From assembly GCF_020297365.1 (NCBI RefSeq), contig NZ_JAIXIG010000032.1, positions 1 to 43,259 on the forward strand: DNA of 43,259 nucleotides, given 5' to 3'. Made by a program: the position numbers and the translations under genes. This document shows, in pieces, positions 37,944 through 43,259 of the stretch; position 1 is the stretch's first letter; each line of letters starts with the position of its first letter. Under the pieces are notes generated by a model. It ran no database searches and was not told the DNA's origin. It was given only the letters and a program-made list of their open reading frames with translations. The stretch is from Curtobacterium oceanosedimentum (lineage in GTDB: Bacteria > Actinomycetota > Actinomycetes > Actinomycetales > Microbacteriaceae).

Positions 37944-39305
37944 ATGCGGTTGACTGGTTCCGTGCCGACCACCGACGACGACGACCCGTACACCCCGCAC
38001 AGCGGCGACCGACGGTGGAGCGCCGAGCACTACGACCTCCGGCTCGACTACCGGGTCGCCACGAACCGCCTGGACGGCACGGCGACGATCACCGCCCGGG
38101 CCCTCGAACCGCTCGACCGGGTCGTGCTCGACCTGCACGGGCTGACGGTCGACCGGGTCGACGTCGACGGGCACCGCGCCAAGAAGGTGTCCTCGTCGAC
38201 GCACAAGGTGACGGTCACCCCGGCCGCGACCATCGCCGCCGACACCGTGTTCACGGTGCACCTGCGGTACCGCGGCAGCCCACGGCCGGTGCGGAGCCCC
38301 TGGGGACCGCTCGGCTGGGAGGAACTGACCGACGGCGTCATCGTCGCCGCGCAGCCGACCGGGGCGCCCTCGTGGTTCCCCTGCAACGACCGACCCGACG
38401 ACAAGGCCACCTACCGGGTCGAGATCGCGACCGAGGCGGCCTACGACGTCCTGGCGAACGGCGAGCTGCTCGCGAAGGAACGCGACCGCGTCGGCACCCG
38501 GTGGACCTACGCCACGACCGAACCGATGGCGACGTACCTGGCGACGGTGCAGATCGGCCGGTACCGCACCACGAAGCTCCGGTCGGGCGACGTCCCCGTC
38601 ACGCTGCACCACCCCGCCGACCTCGCCGCGGCCGCGAAGACCGACTTCGGGCAGGTGCCGGCGATGCTCGCGCTGTTCGGCGACCGGTTCGGCCCGTACC
38701 CCTTCGCCGCCTACGGGGTCGTCGTGACCGACGACGAGCTCGAGATCCCGCTCGAGGCCCACGGCCTGGCGGTGTTCGGGCGCAACCACGTCGACGGCGA
38801 GCACGGCACCGACCGGCTCATCGCCCACGAGCTGGCGCACCAGTGGTTCGGCAACTCCGTCACCGTCACCCGCTGGCGGGACATCTGGCTGCACGAGGGC
38901 TTCGCCTGCTACGCGGAGTGGCTGTGGTCCGAGGAGCGCGGCGCCGACACCGCCGACGCCCTGGCGGATCGGTACCGGCAGGGGCTGCTCGACCAGCCGG
39001 AGGACCTGGTGGTCGGCGACCCGGGCGCGCGGGACATGTTCGACGACCGCGTCTACAAGCGCGGTGCGCTCGCCCTGCACGCCGTCCGCCGCACCGTCGG
39101 CGACGACGCCTTCTTCGCCGGACTCCGGCGCATCACCGAGGAGCACCGGCACGGGTCGGTCACCGTGCCCGACGTGCTCGGCGCCTTCGCGGACGCGTCC
39201 GGCCGGTCCGTGGAGGCCGTCCGCGCCGTCACCGGGCCGTGGATCGACGAGGCCGCTGTGCCGACGCTGCCCGCTGGCCAGCAGTCTGCGCCGCCGGCCG
39301 GCTAG
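37944..39305 (+). CDS. M1-family zinc metallopeptidase
   Basis: This is a gluzincin peptidase of 453 residues, short for the family because it lacks the large C-terminal helical domain. An N-terminal beta domain (about 25-210) precedes the catalytic domain. Zinc ligands are HELAH (295-299) and Glu318 in WLHEGF, with correct HExxH-x18-E spacing. The usual exopeptidase motif GxMEN is replaced by PLEAH (269-273). No signal peptide is visible. The gene follows the NRPS stop by eight bases and is surely co-transcribed; GTG 37962 is an alternative start. Epsilon-polylysine-degrading enzymes of streptomycetes are metallo-aminopeptidases, so a role in trimming the NRPS product or protecting the cell from it is a reasonable hypothesis. 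Confidence 0.92.
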   Translation: MRLTGSVPTTDDDDPYTPHSGDRRWSAEHYDLRLDYRVATNRLDGTATITARALEPLDRVVLDLHGLTVDRVDVDGHRAKKVSSSTHKVTVTPAATIAADTVFTVHLRYRGSPRPVRSPWGPLGWEELTDGVIVAAQPTGAPSWFPCNDRPDDKATYRVEIATEAAYDVLANGELLAKERDRVGTRWTYATTEPMATYLATVQIGRYRTTKLRSGDVPVTLHHPADLAAAAKTDFGQVPAMLALFGDRFGPYPFAAYGVVVTDDELEIPLEAHGLAVFGRNHVDGEHGTDRLIAHELAHQWFGNSVTVTRWRDIWLHEGFACYAEWLWSEERGADTADALADRYRQGLLDQPEDLVVGDPGARDMFDDRVYKRGALALHAVRRTVGDDAFFAGLRRITEEHRHGSVTVPDVLGAFADASGRSVEAVRAVTGPWIDEAAVPTLPAGQQSAPPAG

Positions 39306-39571
39306 CCCGCCAGTTCGCCGTCGGCCGGCTCGCAGCTGACCTCGGTCCACACCGCGTCGAGCGACAGTCCGACCACACCGGCCACCGACGCGATCGTCGA
39401 GAACGCCGGCGTCGCGATGCGTCCGGTCTCGATCTTCCGCAGCGTCTCCGGCGAGATCCCCGCCGCCAGGGCGGTGTCGACGATCGACCGCGGACCCCGG
39501 GCACGGCGGAGCACTGCGCCGAGGCGACGACCCCGCGCGAGTTCGTCGGGGCGGAGCGGGAGACGGACCAT
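39302..39571 (-). CDS. XRE-family helix-turn-helix regulator
   Basis: This is a small DNA-binding protein of 89 residues. The helix-turn-helix reads SIVDTALAAGISPETLRKIE (Cro/C1 pattern) and is followed by TIASVAGVVGLSLDAVW. ATG 39571 is chosen because a TACTAT -10 box ends six bases before it, giving a leaderless transcript; GTG 39577 is two codons upstream. It is divergent from the methionine aminopeptidase gene and converges on the M1 peptidase, sharing the CTAG of their stop codons. It probably controls itself and the divergent gene through the palindrome between them. Confidence 0.9.
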   Translation of the reverse strand: MVRLPLRPDELARGRRLGAVLRRARGPRSIVDTALAAGISPETLRKIETGRIATPAFSTIASVAGVVGLSLDAVWTEVSCEPADGELAG

Positions 39572-39577
39572 GACCAC

Positions 39578-39603
39578 ATAGTAATACCGGTATGATCATC
39601 CGC
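39578..39603. promoter_or_regulatory. Overlapping divergent promoters and operator palindrome
   Basis: The perfect palindrome ATACCGGTAT occupies 39584-39593. On its right, TATGAT (39591-39596) is a -10 box seven bases before the GTG of the aminopeptidase gene. On its left, TACTAT (minus strand, 39583-39578) is a -10 box six bases before the regulator's ATG. A protein bound at the palindrome would block both promoters. Confidence 0.6.
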
Positions 39604-40371
39604 GTGATCGAGATCCTGACCCCGGCCGAGGTCGACAGGGCCCGCGCCACCGGTGCCCTCGTCGGCACGATCCTGCAGACCCTGCGCGAGCGCACCCGGG
39701 TCGGCACGAACCTGCTCGAGATCGACCGCTGGGCGGAGCAGATGATCGAGGCCGCCGGCGCCGACTCCTGCTACGTGGACTACGCCCCCTCGTTCGGCCG
39801 CGGCCCGTTCGGCCACCACATCTGCACGGCCGTGAACGACGCCGTGCTGCACGGGCTCCCCCACGACCGGGTCCTGGCGGACGGCGACCTGCTCACCCTC
39901 GACCTCGCGGTGTCGCTCGACGGCATCGCCGCCGACGCCGCGATCAGCTTCGTGGTCGGCACCCCGCGGCCCGAGGACACCGCCCTCATCGACGCCACCG
40001 AACGCGCCCTCGCCGCCGGCATCGCCGCCGCGGGCCCCGGTGCGCGCATCGGTGACCTGTCGCACGCGATCGGCACCGTGCTCGAGGCGGCCGGCTACCC
40101 CGTCAACGTCGAGTTCGGCGGGCACGGCATCGGCTCGACGATGCACCAGGACCCGCACGTGTCGAACACCGGTCGGCCCGGTCGGGGCTACACGCTCCGG
40201 CCCGGACTCCTGCTCGCCCTCGAACCGTGGGTGATGGCGGACACCGACGTCCTGGTCACCGACGCCGACGGCTGGACGCTGCGGAGCGCCACCGGAGCAC
40301 GCACGGCCCACACGGAGCACACCATCGCGATCACCGACGACGGCGCCGAGGTGCTCACGCTGCCACGGTGA
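39604..40371 (+). CDS. map: Type I methionine aminopeptidase (probable second copy)
   Basis: This M24-family enzyme of 255 residues removes N-terminal Met. Metal ligands line up with E. coli MetAP: Asp in LTLDLAV, Asp in AADAAISF, His in FGGHGIGS, Glu in ALEPWV and Glu in HTEHTIAI; the second His in MHQDPH is also present. GTG 39604 fits a leaderless start from TATGAT; ATG 39592 lies inside that -10 box. The housekeeping map of actinobacteria usually sits in the ribosomal-protein region, so this is probably an extra, regulated copy, perhaps repurposed. Its 3' end overlaps the PPTase gene by 17 bases. Confidence 0.93.
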   Translation: MIEILTPAEVDRARATGALVGTILQTLRERTRVGTNLLEIDRWAEQMIEAAGADSCYVDYAPSFGRGPFGHHICTAVNDAVLHGLPHDRVLADGDLLTLDLAVSLDGIAADAAISFVVGTPRPEDTALIDATERALAAGIAAAGPGARIGDLSHAIGTVLEAAGYPVNVEFGGHGIGSTMHQDPHVSNTGRPGRGYTLRPGLLLALEPWVMADTDVLVTDADGWTLRSATGARTAHTEHTIAITDDGAEVLTLPR

Positions 40372-40930
40372 CCGTGATCCCGTCCGCAGCGACCGCGAGC
40401 ACCGTGTCGGCGGCGGGGAACAGCACGATCACCGGGTGCTCGGTCCCCTCGAACACCGCGACGGCGCGGTCCAGGTCCACCTCGACCGCGCACGGATCCA
40501 CCCGTAGCCCCCGACCGTCGCGCTTCAGCACCGCTTCTTTGACGGCCCACATCGCGGCGAGCCTCGTGCCGTCACCCCGTGCCCGAGCCCGCTCCCGCAC
40601 GGTGAACGCGTCGAGCGGGGCAGCAGCGACCCGCGACACCCGCTCGACGTCGACACCCAGCGACGAGGGGCCGACCGCCAGGGCGACCACGCCGGGGGCG
40701 CGGGACAGGCTCACCTCGACGGGGACGTCACCCACGGTCGCCCACGGCCGACCGTGGTCGGTGGCGGAGCAGTGCGGACAGACGCGCCCCGCGCGCACCG
40801 CGTCGGTCCCGACACCCGTCGCCGACGCGACGGCGGCGACCAGGGCCTCCCGGTCGGTGGCGCGGTCGCGACCCGGCGTCCGCAGGGTCACCGTGACGGT
40901 CTGGAGGCGCGGCCCACCACCGCGGGCCAC
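40355..40930 (-). CDS. 4'-phosphopantetheinyl transferase (Sfp type)
   Basis: This enzyme moves the phosphopantetheine arm from CoA to a carrier-domain serine. At 191 residues it is a compact Sfp-type protein with LGVDVE (91-96, magnesium-binding Asp94 and Glu96) and WAVKEAVLK (128-136, Glu132 and Lys136). The segment CPHCSATDHGRPW (51-63) is the usual CoA-pocket block of actinobacterial members. The only carrier domain in the window is that of the nearby NRPS, so this is its likely activator. The start is uncertain: GTG 40930 has no clear ribosome-binding site, and in-frame GTGs at 40897 and 40891 are alternatives. Confidence 0.92.
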   Translation of the reverse strand: MARGGGPRLQTVTVTLRTPGRDRATDREALVAAVASATGVGTDAVRAGRVCPHCSATDHGRPWATVGDVPVEVSLSRAPGVVALAVGPSSLGVDVERVSRVAAAPLDAFTVRERARARGDGTRLAAMWAVKEAVLKRDGRGLRVDPCAVEVDLDRAVAVFEGTEHPVIVLFPAADTVLAVAADGITVTVAA

Positions 40931-40963
40931 GCCCGCCGGTCGGATGGTCGCGCCCAGGGCGGA

Positions 40964-41167
40964 TCAGGCGTGCGTCAGCGCGATGAGCGCGACGTTCATC
41001 GTGCTGTACTTCCCCTCGGAACGGGTCGCCTGACGCACCCGCCCACGCAGGACCTCGTAGCGTCCGTCGTGCTCGCGCACGAAGCCGATGACTCCCGTCG
41101 CGGGCGTCGACACGCGGTGGTAGCCGTCCTCGAGCGGGACGACCTCGGTGTTCGTGGTGCGCTCCAT
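40964..41167 (-). CDS. Orphan small protein (67 residues)
   Basis: I do not recognise this family. ATG 41167 is chosen because AAGGGG lies seven bases upstream; an upstream in-frame start at 41188 overlaps that site. The protein is soluble, mixed-charge and probably beta-rich (GVIGFVREHDGRYEVLRGRV), ending with a hydrophobic strand (MNVALIALTHA). It lies 33 bases upstream of the PPTase gene on the same strand and may be co-transcribed. A TATGCT box at 41206-41211 on the minus strand is a possible -10. The clean ribosome-binding site supports a real gene. Confidence 0.7.
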   Translation of the reverse strand: MERTTNTEVVPLEDGYHRVSTPATGVIGFVREHDGRYEVLRGRVRQATRSEGKYSTMNVALIALTHA

Positions 41168-41265
41168 CGTTGTTCCCCTTCCGTTCATCGTCGAACAGTG
41201 CCGTCAGCATACCCCGGTACGGGGGACAAAGCGTTCACAGGAAGCACGGCCCCAGGGGTTCCCCG

Positions 41266-41304
41266 GGAGTCTGTCCGATCCCCTGTCCGGCCTGGATAGA
41301 CTCC
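41266..41304 (+). promoter_or_regulatory. Inverted repeat overlapping the TPM gene promoter
   Basis: GGAGTCTGTCC at 41266-41276 and GGATAGACTCC at 41294-41304 are inverted repeats with one mismatch and a 17-base spacer. The right arm contains TAGACT (41297-41302), a likely -10 box. A regulator bound across the repeat would cover the promoter. Confidence 0.4.
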
Positions 41305-41376
41305 GGGCGACAGCGCCCTGGTGGTGCGGTCCGGGCGGTACCGCGGGGGTACCGGCCGGCGACGGACGGAGGACGG

Positions 41377-43259
41377 ATGCGAGCGGTCCAGCACGGATCG
41401 GGCACGGACGGATCGAGCGGGCGCAGGGGGACAAGACGGCTGTGGGGCCGTGTGACGGCGGCCCTCGTCGCGGCGCTGATCGTCCTGGCTCCGGCGGCGA
41501 CCGCCCACGCCACGCCTCCCGTCGACCTGGGCGGCGCGTACGTCCTCGACGAGGCCGACGCGCTGTCGTCGTCCGAGCAGGCCCGGGTCGAGCAGGCCGT
41601 GCAGGACCTGTACGCCGAGACCCAGACGCAGCTGTTCGTCGTGTTCGTGCCGTCCTTCACCGATCCCACCGACCACACCGAGTGGGGCAGGACCGTGCTC
41701 GAACGGAACCAGATCGACACCGACGGCATCCTGCTGTCGGTCGCGGTCGACGAGCGCAACTACGACGTCCAGCAGACGAACGAGACCGCGATCTCGCAGT
41801 CCGACGTGCAGGGCGCCGTCGACGACTCCCTGCTCCCCGAGCTCAAGCAGAGCGACTGGGGCGGTGCCGCCGTGGCCTTCGCCGACGGGCTGACCCAGTC
41901 GCAGGCACCGGTCGACCTGACCTGGCTGTGGATCCTGCTGCTCGTCGTCGTCGTGGGCCTCGTCGTGGTCGTGCTCGTCGTCCGCACCCGCAACAAGCGG
42001 CGCACCGCCGAGGCGGACCGGGCGCGAGCGGCATCCCTCGCCGACCTGGAACGCACCGCCGGCGGCGCGCTCGTCACCATCGACGACGAACTCCGCACCG
42101 CCGAGCAGGAGGTCGGCTTCGCGAGCGCCCAGTTCGGCCCCGACGCCGCGAAGCCCTTCGCCGACGCCGTGCAGGCCGCGCAGCGCGAGGTCCGGAAGGC
42201 GTTCGCGATCCGGCAGCAGCTCGACGACGAGATCCCCGACACCCCGCAGCAGCGCGCCGAGTGGGCGAACCAGATCATCGCGATCTGCGAGCGCGCCCAC
42301 GCCGCGATCGAGGAGCAGACCGAGGCCTTCGACCAGCTCCGGTCGCTCGAGGACGGCGTCGAGGACGCCGCCGCGTCGCTGGCCCGTGCCGTCGCCGAGG
42401 CCCCGGCCTCCGTCGGCGCCGCCGCAGCAGCGCTCGACCGCGTCCGGAACCGGTACCGCGGACGGACCCTGGCCACCGTCGCCGACAACGTCGACCAGGC
42501 ACACCAGGTGCTCGCCTTCGCGACCGAGCGCTCGGACGCCGCGTCCGCCGCGATCGCAGCGGGCGACAAGGGCGAGGCCGTGGTGGCCGTCCGCGACGCC
42601 CAGCACGCACTCGCCCAGGTCCAGCAGCTGACCGACGGCGCCGTCGCCGCCGAGGCGTCCTTCGACCAGGCCACCGCCCGCGCCGAGGCCATGCGCATCG
42701 ACATCGAGGGCGACGTCGCCGCCGCCCGGAGCCTGCGCAGCGGCGGTCCGGACCTCGCCGCCGCGGTGACCCGGGCCGAGGCCGTGCTGCGGCAGGGGCT
42801 GGATCCGCAGGACCCGGTCGCCGCCGTCGACGCCCTGACCCGTGCGAACACCGAGATCGACCAGGCCCTCGCGGCCGCGCGGGGCGCCGAGGAGCAGCGC
42901 CGACGCGCGACCCAGGCCCTCGACCACACCCTGCGCGACGCCCGCACCCGCATCAGCCAGGCGCGGGACTACGTGTCGCTGCACCGCGGTGGCATCGGCC
43001 CGACCGCCCGCACCCGGCTGTCCGAGGCGCAGCGCGCCTACGACGACGCCGTCGAACTCGCCGCGACCGACCCGGGTCAGGCGCTCAACGCGGCCCGCGC
43101 CGCCGAACAGTACGCCGCTGCCGCGATGGACGCGGCGAACGACGACATGGGCGGCTGGGGCGGTGGCCCCGGCGCCGGCGGTGGTGGCGGGGCGCAGCTC
43201 GGCGGCCTCGTGACCGGACTCGTCCTCGGCGGACTCCTCGGTGGCCGCGGCGGCAGCTA
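41377..43259 (+). CDS. TPM-domain membrane protein with long helical tail (partial)
   Basis: The gene runs off the window end, giving 627 codons here. GGAGGACGG before ATG 41377 supports the start. After a basic N terminus and signal sequence (about 22-45, ending ATAHA) comes a TPM domain (about 50-175; GGAYVLDEADALSSSEQ, then TDGILLSVAVDERNYDVQ). One membrane helix follows (about 183-202), then roughly 380 residues of Ala/Glu/Arg/Gln-rich helices, probably coiled coil, and a Gly-rich stretch (from about 583, DMGGWGGGPGAGG) near the cut end. TPM domains occur in actinobacterial envelope proteins and in YgcG-like proteins; their activity is poorly understood. The helical part is expected on the cytoplasmic side. 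Confidence 0.9.
   Translation, partial: MRAVQHGSGTDGSSGRRGTRRLWGRVTAALVAALIVLAPAATAHATPPVDLGGAYVLDEADALSSSEQARVEQAVQDLYAETQTQLFVVFVPSFTDPTDHTEWGRTVLERNQIDTDGILLSVAVDERNYDVQQTNETAISQSDVQGAVDDSLLPELKQSDWGGAAVAFADGLTQSQAPVDLTWLWILLLVVVVGLVVVVLVVRTRNKRRTAEADRARAASLADLERTAGGALVTIDDELRTAEQEVGFASAQFGPDAAKPFADAVQAAQREVRKAFAIRQQLDDEIPDTPQQRAEWANQIIAICERAHAAIEEQTEAFDQLRSLEDGVEDAAASLARAVAEAPASVGAAAAALDRVRNRYRGRTLATVADNVDQAHQVLAFATERSDAASAAIAAGDKGEAVVAVRDAQHALAQVQQLTDGAVAAEASFDQATARAEAMRIDIEGDVAAARSLRSGGPDLAAAVTRAEAVLRQGLDPQDPVAAVDALTRANTEIDQALAAARGAEEQRRRATQALDHTLRDARTRISQARDYVSLHRGGIGPTARTRLSEAQRAYDDAVELAATDPGQALNAARAAEQYAAAAMDAANDDMGGWGGGPGAGGGGGAQLGGLVTGLVLGGLLGGRGGS

Noticed and set aside
36174..39707. 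A minus-strand frame of 1177 codons opposite the NRPS, M1 and regulator genes
   Set aside because: It is antisense to well-supported genes, very Arg/Pro/Ser-rich and without motifs.
41185..42984. A 599-codon minus-strand frame opposite the TPM gene
   Set aside because: The plus-strand TPM gene has a ribosome-binding site, signal sequence and domain. The minus frame is Gly/Val/Leu-rich noise.

Overview
The window is very GC-rich chromosomal DNA from an actinobacterium, most likely Microbacteriaceae (Curtobacterium-like). The reasons are the gene order argS-(DUF2993)-lysA-hom-thrC-thrB-rho-prfA-prmC-tsaC-wecA-atpI-like-atpBEFHAGDC, frequent GTG starts, GTGA/ATGA stop-start overlaps, and several genes that look leaderless behind TANNNT -10 boxes. 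The genus is inferred from content and gene order, not tested.

Positions 1-9731 (minus strand) hold a Ser/Thr phospho-signalling and cell-surface cassette, transcribed right to left: a poorly characterised protein, an FHA protein, a PP2C phosphatase, a membrane Ser/Thr kinase, and a surface protein of about 1957 residues with tandem Ig/cadherin-like and fibronectin III modules. Its start codon overlaps the kinase stop codon.

Positions 9791-33000 (almost all minus strand) are core metabolism. They encode arginyl-tRNA synthetase, the lysine and threonine branch (lysA, hom, thrC, thrB), transcription and translation termination (rho with a long Gln/Asn-rich insert, prfA, prmC), tRNA t6A synthesis (tsaC), a WecA-type polyprenyl-phosphate sugar transferase, the complete F1Fo ATP synthase, and YaaA. 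One HAD hydrolase lies on the opposite strand between prmC and tsaC. prmC and yaaA appear to start with CTG. A repeat-rich spacer with two large hairpins lies between the DUF2993 gene and argS.

Positions 33000-41200 are the most interesting part. After a lipoprotein gene and tRNA-Arg(CCG) comes a 1294-residue Pls/PosA-type nonribosomal peptide synthetase: adenylation domain, carrier domain, then three membrane-helix pairs alternating with three left-handed beta-helix C domains. This is the architecture of epsilon-poly-L-lysine synthetase. Eight bases later is an M1-family metallopeptidase with a non-canonical exopeptidase motif. Next come an XRE regulator and a divergent type I methionine aminopeptidase, which share an overlapping promoter built round a perfect palindrome, then a Sfp-type phosphopantetheinyl transferase that could activate the carrier domain, and a 67-residue orphan protein. 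Together these suggest a compact system that makes, and perhaps trims, a homopoly-amino acid. That role is inferred.

Positions 41377-43259 (plus strand) hold a secreted, membrane-anchored TPM-domain protein with a long helical tail, cut by the window end.
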